Assembly (NCBI RefSeq): GCF_025717675.1
Contig: NZ_JAJIRT010000001.1
Span: forward strand, 620,001 to 684,000
Length of the DNA stretch: 64,000 nucleotides
Direction of reading: 5' to 3'
Source: Paucibacter sp. DJ2R-2
GTDB taxonomy: Bacteria; Pseudomonadota; Gammaproteobacteria; Burkholderiales; Burkholderiaceae_C
Below, in pieces: positions 32,982 to 41,407 of this stretch; within the stretch, counting starts at the first letter, position 1; every line of letters begins with the position of its first letter. The notes below the pieces were generated by a model, which was not told where the DNA came from, did no database searches, and saw only the letters and a program-made list of their open reading frames with translations. The translations under genes and the position numbers were made by a program.

Positions 32982-33662
32982 ATGAAGCTCTACATCGGCA
33001 ACAAGAACTACTCCTCCTGGTCCATGAGGCCCTGGGTGCTGCTCAAGGCCTTCGGCATCCCCTTCGAGGAGGTGAAGCTGCGCTTTGACTTCAGCCCCGG
33101 CTCGGCCTTTTACCAGACCCTGGCGGCACTGACCCCGGTGGGTAAGGTGCCGCTGCTGGTCGAGGACGACGGCTTTGTGGTCTGGGACACGCTGGCCATC
33201 ACCGAGACCCTGGCCGAACAGCACCCCGAGCACGCCATCTGGCCGCGCGATGCGCGCCAGCGCGCCCGCGCCCGCAGCGTCTGCGCCGAAATGCACGCCG
33301 GCTTCAGCGCCCTGCGTGGCTTCTGCCCGATGAACATCGATGCGGAACTGCGGGCCGTGGGCGCCCGCCTGCTGGCCACCGAGCCCAAGCTCAAGGCGGA
33401 CCTGGCTCGCATCGATGCGCTCTGGAGCGAGGCCCTGGCCGCCAGCGGCGGGCCCTTCCTCTTCGGCGCCTTCAGTGCGGCCGATGCCTACTTCGCGCCG
33501 GTGGTGATGCGCGTTACCCGCTACGGCCTGCCACTGTCCGCTGCGGCAAACGCCTATGTTCAGGCCATCGAGGCGCACCCGGCGGTGCAGGCCTTCGTGG
33601 CCGACGCCGTGGCAGAGCGCGACTTCATCGCCGAAGACGAACCCTACCGGACCCAAGCCTGA
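32982..33662 (+). CDS. Glutathione S-transferase family protein
   Basis: 226 aa: thioredoxin-like N-terminal domain ([21 protein letters not shown], with Ser in the SSWS active-site region and cis-Pro in [11 protein letters not shown]) and helical C-terminal domain ([20 protein letters not shown]). It matches small bacterial GSTs of the maleylacetoacetate isomerase-like/YfcF type. It is 8 bp upstream of cca, so probably transcribed with it. Reaction not predictable. Confidence 0.9.
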   Translation: MKLYIGNKNYSSWSMRPWVLLKAFGIPFEEVKLRFDFSPGSAFYQTLAALTPVGKVPLLVEDDGFVVWDTLAITETLAEQHPEHAIWPRDARQRARARSVCAEMHAGFSALRGFCPMNIDAELRAVGARLLATEPKLKADLARIDALWSEALAASGGPFLFGAFSAADAYFAPVVMRVTRYGLPLSAAANAYVQAIEAHPAVQAFVADAVAERDFIAEDEPYRTQA

Positions 33663-33670
33663 GTGTGCCC

Positions 33671-34894
33671 ATGACGACGATGAAGTCCTACCTGGTCGGC
33701 GGTGCAGTGCGCGACGCCCTGCTCGGCTGGCCGGTCAAGGACCGCGACTGGGTGGTGGTCGGCGCCGACCCGGCCGCCATGCGCGCGGCCGGCTACCAGG
33801 CCGTGGGCCGCGACTTCCCGGTCTTTCTGCACCCCGAGACGCATGAGGAATACGCCCTCGCCCGCACCGAGCGCAAGACCGCGCCGGGCTACCACGGCTT
33901 TGCCTTCCACGCCTCGCCCGATGTGACCTTGGAGCAAGACCTGGCCCGGCGCGACCTCACCATCAATGCCATGGCGCAAGACGCCAGCGGCCAGATCATC
34001 GACCCCTACGGCGGCCAGCGCGATCTGGCCGCACGGGTGCTGCGCCATGTCTCGCCCGCCTTTGCCGAAGACCCGGTGCGCATCCTGCGCCTGGCCCGCT
34101 TCGCCGCCCGTTTTGAGGGCTTCACCGTGGCGCCAGAAACCCTGGCCCTGATGCGCGCGATGGTGGCGGCCGGCGAGGTCGACGCCCTGGTGGCCGAGCG
34201 CGTCTGGCAGGAGTTCGCCAAAGGCCTGATGGAGGCGCAGCCGGCCCGCATGATCGAAGTGCTGCGCGACTGCGGCGCCCTGGCCCGGCTGGCGCCCGAG
34301 TTGGAGGCCCTGTTCGGCGTGCCGCAGCCACCCGCCCACCACCCGGAAGTGGACACCGGCATCCATGTGCTGATGGTGCTGCAGCAATGCGCGCGCCAGC
34401 AGGCGCCGCTGACCGTGCGCTACGCCAGCCTCTGCCACGACCTGGGCAAGGGCCTGACCCCCGCCGATGTGCTGCCCCGCCACATCGGTCACGAGAGCCG
34501 CAGTCTGCCCCTGGTGCGGCGCCTGAGCGAACGCTGGCGCGTGCCCAGCGATTGCCGCGAGCTGGCCGAACTGGTCGCACGCGAACACACCCATGTGCAC
34601 CAGAGCGAAAGCTTCAGCCCCGAAGCCCGGCTGCGCCTGATGGAGCGCTGCGACGCCTGGCGCCGCCCCGAGCGTTTCGAGCAAATGCTCTGGGCCTGCG
34701 AATGCGACGCCCGCGGCCGTCTGGGCCTGGAAGACCGGCCCTACCCGCAGCGCGAGCGGCTGCTGCAAGACCTGCGCGCCGTGCAGGCGGTGGACCTGGC
34801 CGCCGTCAGCGCACAGGCGCTGGCCGAGGGGCGCAAGGGGCCGGAGATCGGGCGGGCGGTGCAGAGGGCGAGGCTGGCGGCCTTGGGCGAATAA
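33671..34894 (+). CDS. cca: Multifunctional CCA tRNA nucleotidyltransferase
   Basis: Adds or repairs the 3' CCA of tRNAs; members with an HD domain also have phosphohydrolase activity. 407 aa. Nucleotidyltransferase motif [11 protein letters not shown] with Asp24/Asp26 in [19 protein letters not shown] and the B/A-type head-neck residues, then an HD domain ([18 protein letters not shown]). ATG 33671 chosen; GTG 33665 is possible. The gene directly follows the GST gene. Length matches the E. coli enzyme (412 aa). Confidence 0.96.
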   Translation: MTTMKSYLVGGAVRDALLGWPVKDRDWVVVGADPAAMRAAGYQAVGRDFPVFLHPETHEEYALARTERKTAPGYHGFAFHASPDVTLEQDLARRDLTINAMAQDASGQIIDPYGGQRDLAARVLRHVSPAFAEDPVRILRLARFAARFEGFTVAPETLALMRAMVAAGEVDALVAERVWQEFAKGLMEAQPARMIEVLRDCGALARLAPELEALFGVPQPPAHHPEVDTGIHVLMVLQQCARQQAPLTVRYASLCHDLGKGLTPADVLPRHIGHESRSLPLVRRLSERWRVPSDCRELAELVAREHTHVHQSESFSPEARLRLMERCDAWRRPERFEQMLWACECDARGRLGLEDRPYPQRERLLQDLRAVQAVDLAAVSAQALAEGRKGPEIGRAVQRARLAALGE

Positions 34895-34937
34895 CTCACC
34901 AATCCTGCGGGTTTGTTGGACGCATTGAACTTGAGGG

Positions 34938-35048
34938 ATGTACAGCCTGGCCGCGCGCTGGGTAACCGCACTGGCCAAGCGGCTGAATGAGCGCGCGGTG
35001 CGCCTGGTTGAAGCACGGGAAGCCATGCGCCCTGAACTTCAAACCTAA
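34938..35048 (+). CDS. Possible small protein (36 aa)
   Basis: A short open frame from ATG 34938 encodes [20 protein letters not shown] and 16 further residues, with an amphipathic, basic-helical look. GAGGG lies immediately before the ATG, too close for a good ribosome binding site. It sits alone in the 258-bp gap between cca and the ABC ATPase gene. It may equally be a remnant or chance. Confidence 0.22.
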   Translation: MYSLAARWVTALAKRLNERAVRLVEAREAMRPELQT

Positions 35049-35152
35049 GACAAGGCTGTTGCCACGCTGCCCAAGGCCGGCGCCGCCGGCTCTTTCTGGC
35101 TGCCTTGATGTCTATCAATGCCTTGCTGGCGGCACGCTGCGAAGCTGGGCGC

Positions 35153-35884
35153 ATGGGAGCAGAACAAGTGCCTTCGGCCGAGCCGCCGGTCTTCTTTGCC
35201 CGTGGCCTCAGCAAGACCTACGGCACCGGTGATACCGCCGTGCATGCGCTGCGCAGCGTCGATCTGGACGTGGCGCGCGGCGAGTTCATCGTGCTGCTCG
35301 GCGCCTCGGGCAGCGGCAAGTCGACGCTGCTGAACATCCTGGGCGGGCTGGATGTGCCGAGCACCGGCGAGTTGCGCTTTGCCGAGCATCAGCTCAGCGG
35401 CGCCAGCGAGGCCGAGCTGACGCGCTACCGGCGCGAACATGTGGGCTTCGTCTTTCAGTTCTACAACCTGATCCCCAGCCTGACCGTGCGCGAAAACGTG
35501 GCGCTGGTCACCGACATCTGCAGCCAGCCGATGCCGGTGGACGAGGCCATTGGCCTGGTTGGTTTGTTGCCACGGGCGGATCACTTCCCGGCCCAGCTCT
35601 CAGGCGGCGAGCAGCAGCGCGTGGCGATTGCACGGGCCATCGTCAAGAAGCCCGATCTGCTGCTGTGCGACGAGCCCACCGGCGCGCTGGACTACCAAAC
35701 CGGCAAGTGGGTGCTGGAGGTGATCGCGCGCATCAACAAGGAGCTCGGCACCACCGCCGTGGTGATCACGCACAACGCGGCGATTGCGGCGATGGCGGAC
35801 CGCGTGATCTACCTCAGCGACGGCGCGATCCAGCGCATTGAGCGCAACGCGCACAAGCGCTCGCCTTCCGAGCTGAGCTGGTAA
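35153..35884 (+). CDS. ABC transporter ATP-binding protein (MacB/LolD type)
   Basis: 243 aa ATPase of the export type that pairs with FtsX-family permeases. Walker [11 protein letters not shown]-loop [14 protein letters not shown], signature LSGGEQQR, Walker [11 protein letters not shown]-loop VITHN. Two starts are possible: ATG 35153 ([12 protein letters not shown], preferred because similarity begins soon after) or ATG 35108. Next gene is 8 bp downstream; the unit continues with the permease and an HlyD-type adaptor. The substrate is not identifiable. Confidence 0.93.
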   Translation: MGAEQVPSAEPPVFFARGLSKTYGTGDTAVHALRSVDLDVARGEFIVLLGASGSGKSTLLNILGGLDVPSTGELRFAEHQLSGASEAELTRYRREHVGFVFQFYNLIPSLTVRENVALVTDICSQPMPVDEAIGLVGLLPRADHFPAQLSGGEQQRVAIARAIVKKPDLLLCDEPTGALDYQTGKWVLEVIARINKELGTTAVVITHNAAIAAMADRVIYLSDGAIQRIERNAHKRSPSELSW

Positions 35885-35892
35885 CTGTTCTC

Positions 35893-38259
35893 ATGAGGGC
35901 ACTCGACCGCAAACTGCTGCGCGACCTGCGCTTGATGTGGAGCCAGGCGCTGACCATTGCGCTGGTGGTGGCCTGCGGCATGGGAGGCTTTCTGACCACG
36001 CTGTCGGCGGTGGATTCCTTGGCGTTGGCGCGCGATGCCTTCTACGCCGAGGGCCGTTTCGCCGATGTGTTTGCCAGCGTCAAGCGCGCGCCGCTGGCCC
36101 TGGAGCCACGGCTGCGCGAGCTGCCCGGCGTGCTGGACGTGCAGACCCGGATCGAGCATCTGGTGCGGCTGGAGTTGCCCGGTGTCGATGACCCGGTGCT
36201 GGGCCAGCTGATCGGCTTGGAGCCGCGCAGTGCGCCGCGCATGAACCGTGTCTTCATCCAGCGCGGCCGCGATCTGGGCGAGCAGCCGACCGGCACCCGG
36301 GCCATCGAGGTGCTGTTGTCCGCCGGCTTTGCCGAAGCCCGTGGCCTGGAACCGGGCACACGCCTCACCGCGCTGATCAACGGCCGCCAACGCGAGCTGG
36401 TGGTGGTGGGCTGGGTGCTCTCACCCGAATACATCTTCGCCGGCCTGGGCGGCCTGCCGGACATGCGCGGCTTCGGCGTGGTCTGGCTGGACCGCGAGCA
36501 GCTGGCCGGCGCCTACGATATGCGCGGAGCCTTCAACCGCGTGTCAATCAAGCTGGCGCCGGGCGCCTCCGAGGCGGCGGTGATCGCCGAGCTGAGCCAG
36601 GTGCTCCAGCCCTATGGCGGGCGCGAGGCCTATGGCCGCGCGGACCAGACCTCACACGCGATGCTGGACGCCGAGATCAAAGAGCAGCAAGTGCTGGGCA
36701 CGCTGCTGCCGGTGATCTTCCTGGGCGTGGCGGCCTTTTTGCTGAACGTGGTGGTGTCGCGCCTGGTGGCCACGCAGCGCGAGCAGGTGGCGGCGCTGAA
36801 AGCCCTGGGCTACCCCAATCGCAACATCGCCGTGCACTACCTGAAGCTGGTGCTGGTGATTGTCAGCTTAGGACTGCTATTAGGCATCGCGCTGGGCAAG
36901 ACGCTGGGCGTCATGATGACGGGCCTGTAAGCCGAGTTCTTCCGCTTCCGCAGCTATGGGCATGTGCTGGAGCCTTCGCTGGTGCTGATCAGCGGCGCGG
37001 TGAGCGTGGCCATGGCGGTGGCGGGCACGCTCAATGCCATCGGTGCCACGGTGCGCCTGGCGCCGGCCGAGGCGATGCGCCCGGCCGCACCGGGACGCTA
37101 CAAGGCCGCGCTGCTAGAGCGCCTGCCCGGCGTGCGCGGCAGCGTGCCGCTGCGCATGATCCTGCGCCAGATGGAGCGCCGGCCTTGGCGCAGCCTGCTG
37201 TCGATCACCGGCGTCGCGGTGGCGGTGGCCATCGTCGTGCTGGGCAACTTCTTCCGCGACGCCATCGACCACATCGTCGATGCACAGTTCAACGTGACGA
37301 TGCGCTCGGATGTGACCGTCTGGATGGCCGAAGCCGGCAGCGACAGCGCGCGCCACGAGCTGGCGCGCCTGCCCGGCGTACTCAGCACCGAGTCGGGCCG
37401 CGATGTGGCGGTGCGATTCATCCACGGCCCGCGCAGCGAGCGCGGCAGCCTGCAGGGCATGGCCGAGCGGCCCGAGGCGCGCCGCATCGTCGATATGGAC
37501 GGCCGCGCCGCCTTGCCCAGCAGCACCGGCCTGGTGATGACCGACCGGCTGGCCGAAAAGCTGGGCCTGCGCGTCGGTGACCTGGTGCAGGTCGAGCTGC
37601 TGGAAGGCCAGGTGCGCACGCTGCAGCTGCCGCTCGAGGCCACGGTGAGCGAAATGATGGGCCTGAACGCCTACATCGAACGCCGTGCGCTGAATCGACT
37701 GCTGGGCGAAGGCGACGTGGCTTCGCAATTCGCGCTGATCGCCGAGCGCGGCCACGAGGGCGAGCTGCTGCGGGCGCTGAAGGCCCTGCCGCGCGTGGTG
37801 GGCAGCTTCAGCAAGAGCCTCTTGGTGCGCAATTTGCAGGACATCAGCGCGCGCAATGTGCGCATCATGAGCACCATCCTGACGCTGTTCGCCAGCGTCA
37901 TCGCGGTGGGCGTGGTCTACAACAATGCGCGCATCGCGCTGGCCGAGCGCAGCTGGGAGCTGGCTTCGCTGCGCGTGCTGGGCTTCACGCGTGCCGAGGT
38001 CTCGGGCCTGTTGCTGGGCGAGATGGCCATCGTGATCGGCATTGCGCTGCCGCTGGGCATGCTGATGGGCTGGGGCCTGACGCATGGTCTGGTGGGTGCA
38101 TTGAAATCCGACCAGTTCATGTTCCCGGTGGTGATCCAGCCGCGCACCTATGCCTGGGCCAGCCTGGCCGTGTTGGGCGCCGGCCTGGCCAGCGCGCTGG
38201 TGGTGCGGCGGCGTATCGACCAGCTCGATCTGGTGGCCGCCTTGAAGACGAGGGAGTAG
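35893..38259 (+). pseudogene. FtsX-type ABC permease interrupted by in-frame TAA
   Basis: One continuous reading frame of 789 codons encodes a MacB/FtsX permease: N-terminal helix (LTIALVVACGMGGFLTTLSA), extracytoplasmic domain, helices near 275-345 and a second half with helices at the end (VLGAGLASALVVRRRIDQLDLVAALKTRE). Codon 346 (36928-36930) is TAA, between MMTGL and AEFFRFRSYGHVLEP. Homologous permeases usually read YAEF(F/Y)RFP here, so a Tyr codon appears mutated to stop; no frameshift exists. Just before it are rare codons TTA, GGA, CTA and TTA (36868-36882). Either a true nonsense mutation, two-part expression (restart at GTG 36964) or a sequencing error. Confidence 0.85.
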
Positions 38260-38265
38260 CAGACG

Positions 38266-39471
38266 ATGCAGACGAAAACGAAGTGGATGCTGGCCGGCAC
38301 GGCAGCCGTGCTGGTGGCCCTGCTGGGCTGGGCCTTCGCGCCGCGCCCGACGCTGGTGGAGCTGGCCGAGGCGAAGCCGGGCTTGTTCGAGGCCGGCATC
38401 GAAGAGGACGGCAAGACCCGCGTGCTGGACCGCTACCAGGTCTCGGCCCCGCTGGCCGGCCGCTGGCTGCGGCCCACGCTGAAAGAAGGCGACACGGTGC
38501 AGGCTGGCGCCTTGCTGGGCCAGTTGCAGCCCAGCATGGCGCCGCTGCTGGATGCGCGCAGCCTGGCCGAACTCAGCGCGCGTGCCGATGGCGCGGCCGC
38601 CGCCCAGCCGCGTGCCGCCGCCCGCCTGGGCGCGGCCCAGGTGGCGCTGGCCCAGGCCGAGCATGGACTGCGCCGAGCCGAATCACTGGCGGCACAAGGC
38701 TTTATCTCCAAAGCCAATCTAGACGATGCGCAACTGGCGCTGCAAGCGGCCCAGCAAGAGCGCGCCAGCGCCCAAGCCGAGGCGCAAATCACCCGCTACG
38801 AGCTGGCCCAGGCGCGGGCGGCGCTCGGCGCCCACAAGCCGGGTTCGAGCCAGGGCTCGGCCCGCAGCTTCGAGCTGCGCGCGCCGGTTGGGGCTCAGGT
38901 CTTGCGCGTGCAGCAGCCCAGCGAGGCCATGGTGGCGATGGGCACGCCGCTGATCGAGCTGGGCGACACCGCGCGGCTGGAGGTGGTGGCCGAGCTGCTG
39001 AGCAGCGATGCGCTGCAACTCAAAGCCGGGCAGCCGGTGCGCATCGAGCGCTGGGGCGGGCCGGGCACGCTGGCCGGCCAGGTCAGCCGGGTCGAGCCGG
39101 GCGCCTTCACCAAAGTTTCGGCCTTGGGCGTGGAGGAGCAGCGCGTCAAGGTGCAGATTGCGCTGAGCAGCCCCTTGGCACAACGCCAGGGCCTGGGCGA
39201 CGGCTACCGCGTCGCCGTCAAAGTCATGACGCGCAGCCAAGACGGGGCGCTGCTCGTGCCCGTCAGCGCCGTGTTCCCCATGCCCGGCGCCGAGCCGGGC
39301 CGGCATGCGGTGTTCAAGGTCGAAGGGGGCCGCGCCCACCTCAGCGAGGTGCAACTGGAAGCGCGCAACAAGCAAGTCGCCTGGGTCAGCAAGGGCCTCT
39401 CGGCCGGCGCTTCGGTGGTCGTGTATCCGCCGCAGGGCTTGCTGGATGGGTCAAGAATCAAGGCTCGTTGA
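38266..39471 (+). CDS. HlyD/MacA-type periplasmic adaptor protein
   Basis: 401 aa membrane-fusion protein linking an inner-membrane exporter to the outer membrane. N-terminal anchor helix (WMLAGTAAVLVALLGWAFA, about 7-25), lipoyl half-motifs, an alpha-helical coiled-coil hairpin (about 115-195, rich in Ala/Glu/Gln) and beta-barrel domain (VRIERWGGPGTLAGQVSRVEPGAFTKVSALGVEEQRV). It starts 7 bp after the permease gene and completes the ATPase-permease-adaptor operon. It is intact although the permease carries a stop codon. Confidence 0.9.
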   Translation: MQTKTKWMLAGTAAVLVALLGWAFAPRPTLVELAEAKPGLFEAGIEEDGKTRVLDRYQVSAPLAGRWLRPTLKEGDTVQAGALLGQLQPSMAPLLDARSLAELSARADGAAAAQPRAAARLGAAQVALAQAEHGLRRAESLAAQGFISKANLDDAQLALQAAQQERASAQAEAQITRYELAQARAALGAHKPGSSQGSARSFELRAPVGAQVLRVQQPSEAMVAMGTPLIELGDTARLEVVAELLSSDALQLKAGQPVRIERWGGPGTLAGQVSRVEPGAFTKVSALGVEEQRVKVQIALSSPLAQRQGLGDGYRVAVKVMTRSQDGALLVPVSAVFPMPGAEPGRHAVFKVEGGRAHLSEVQLEARNKQVAWVSKGLSAGASVVVYPPQGLLDGSRIKAR

Positions 39472-39509
39472 AACAAGAGCCCAAGAGCAAAGCAGGCAGA
39501 CTAACGACG

Positions 39510-40190
39510 TTAAGGCCTCTTGCTGCCCAGCACCTCGGGTGTGGTCACGCCCATGGACACATACAAGCTGGTCAGGCCTTCCATGCCGATGTCGGCCGGG
39601 CGCACCCAGTCTTGGGGCAGGTAGAACAGGCCGCCGCCCACCGGCACCGGCGCGGTGGGCACCAGCACCGCGAGGAAGGCAACGCCGCCAATGTCCACCG
39701 GCTCCGGGCTGGACAACAAGCCCAGCACCAGCGCGCCGCCCTCGGGCTTGACGCCCCCGAAGTGGCACCACACCGGCGCCATCGCTCGCACGCCAGCTTC
39801 ATCGCGCTTGGACATCATCTCGATCATGCGTTTGAGCAAGTCGTAGACCGTGCCGATCACCGGAATGCGCGCAATCAAGCCCTCCAGCTGCGCCTTCAAT
39901 CGGCGCTGCAACTGTGTCTCCACCAGCAAGCCCAGCAGATAAACCAAGGTCAACACCACGCCCAGGCCGATCAGGTATGCGGCAAAAGGCGATTCGGTCA
40001 GCCGCAGCCCCAAGCGCCCCAGCGTGTTGCCCAAAACACTCTTTGGGCCCAAATAATCCATCACCACAGACATCACCCAGCCCAGCAGCACCAGCGTGGC
40101 CACCAAGGGCAGCACAGTCAGGAAACCGGTGACAAAGGTCCGCAGGACGTGACGGCGAGCTTGAGCGGCGAAGGGTTGAGGGCTGGTCAT
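39510..40190 (-). CDS. DUF502 family membrane protein
   Basis: 226 aa with two transmembrane helices (about 17-42, FVTGFLTVLPLVATLVLLGWV; about 69-90, FAAYLIGLGVVLTLVYLLGLL) and a soluble C-terminal domain with the DUF502 signature RIPVIGTVYDLLKRMIEMM and VPVGGGLFYLPQDWVRPADIGMEGLTSLYVSMG. Function is not established. Convergent with the HlyD-type gene; it is 104 bp downstream of the MidA-type gene on the same strand. Confidence 0.9.
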   Translation of the reverse strand: MTSPQPFAAQARRHVLRTFVTGFLTVLPLVATLVLLGWVMSVVMDYLGPKSVLGNTLGRLGLRLTESPFAAYLIGLGVVLTLVYLLGLLVETQLQRRLKAQLEGLIARIPVIGTVYDLLKRMIEMMSKRDEAGVRAMAPVWCHFGGVKPEGGALVLGLLSSPEPVDIGGVAFLAVLVPTAPVPVGGGLFYLPQDWVRPADIGMEGLTSLYVSMGVTTPEVLGSKRP

Positions 40191-40294
40191 GGCAGGCAGA
40201 TGAATAGCAAAACTGCGGGCATCATGCCAGCAGCAGTGAAGTGCGTGAGGGCTGCCGGTGGAGCGTCGGGGCCGACAACATCAAGCCCCCCTCC

Positions 40295-41407
40295 TTACAG
40301 CATATGGGACCGGTCCCCCCGCACAAAACCCAGCGCCTCAAACGCCGAGCCTGCTGCCGCAAAGCCGATCACCTTGAACAGCTCGCCCATCTCATGCTCG
40401 GCCACCAGCTTATGGGCCATGCTGCGCTCGGCCACGCTGGCGCTTTCGAGCAGGGCAGCCAGACCGCAGTTCAAGAGGAAATGGGCCTGGCTGGTGTAGC
40501 CCAGCACCTCGAAGCCGGCGTCCTGGCCGGCCAGGGCGATGCCGGTGAAGTTGATGTGGGCGGTGATGTCTTTCTCGCCCACCAGAACCAGAGGATCGGG
40601 GTCGCTGCGGTGCAGGTGGTGGCACATCAGGGTGCCGCCATGGCGCTGCGGGTGGTAGTACTCGCGCTCGGGAAAACCGTAGTCGATCAGAAAGGCCGCG
40701 CCACGCCGCAGGCGCTGGGCCAGGGTGCGGACAAAAGCCTCGGCCTGGGCGTGGGTCTCGGTGACCATGCCGGGCGGGAAGGCGCCCACCGGAGGCTCGC
40801 TCAGCGGCAACTGCAGGCCCGGCTGCGCGCGGTCCGCATAGGCAAAGCCGCCCTCGGGCGTACAGACCACGCCGCGCTCGGCCCAGGCCTGGCCGTCGAA
40901 GGCCAAGAGCTGCACCGGCATGGCATCCAGCACCTCGTTGCCGACGACGATGCCGTCGAACTGTTCGGGCAGCTGGTCCAGCCACTCGACCTGGTCGCCC
41001 CAGGCGGCCAGGCGCTGAGCCTGGCGAGCGCGAAGGGTGCCGGAAAGGTCGACGATGCGATAACGGCGAATCTGCGTGCCCAGAGCGCCCAGCAGTTGCT
41101 CGGCCAGGGCGCCGGTACCGGCACCGAATTCCCAGACCTCGTCGCAGCTGCAAGCCTGCAGGGCCTGGCCCACCTGGGCCGCCAGCGCTCGGCCGAACAG
41201 CGGGCTCAGCTCGGGCGCGGTGACAAAGTCGGAGCCGCTCTGCGGCATCAGACCGAATTTCTGGCTGGGGCCGCTGTAATAGCCCAGGCCCGGGGCATAC
41301 AGGGCCAGGGCCATGAACCGGTCGAAGGGCAGCCAGCCGCCCGCTGCGTGGATCTCGGCAGCAAGGCGCTCGCTCAGCGGGCTTGCTTGGGAAGAATCAT
41401 CGGTCAT
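40295..41407 (-). CDS. MidA/NDUFAF7-type SAM-dependent methyltransferase
   Basis: 370 aa. FDRFMALALYAPGLGYYSG, DFVTAPELSPLFG, EFGAGTGALAEQLL (SAM motif I), IVVGNEVLDAMPVQLL and GAAFLIDYGFPEREYYHPQRHGGTL define this family, whose mitochondrial member methylates an arginine of complex I. A corresponding bacterial target is unproven. ATG 41407 overlaps the stop of the upstream PAS-GGDEF-EAL gene by 4 bp, so the two are translationally coupled. Confidence 0.92.
   Translation of the reverse strand: MTDDSSQASPLSERLAAEIHAAGGWLPFDRFMALALYAPGLGYYSGPSQKFGLMPQSGSDFVTAPELSPLFGRALAAQVGQALQACSCDEVWEFGAGTGALAEQLLGALGTQIRRYRIVDLSGTLRARQAQRLAAWGDQVEWLDQLPEQFDGIVVGNEVLDAMPVQLLAFDGQAWAERGVVCTPEGGFAYADRAQPGLQLPLSEPPVGAFPPGMVTETHAQAEAFVRTLAQRLRRGAAFLIDYGFPEREYYHPQRHGGTLMCHHLHRSDPDPLVLVGEKDITAHINFTGIALAGQDAGFEVLGYTSQAHFLLNCGLAALLESASVAERSMAHKLVAEHEMGELFKVIGFAAAGSAFEALGFVRGDRSHML

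Noticed and set aside
36931-38259. Second half of the permease as an independent gene
   Set aside because: The frame continues unchanged through the TAA and the two halves together match one permease; a separate start (GTG 36964) has no visible ribosome binding site.
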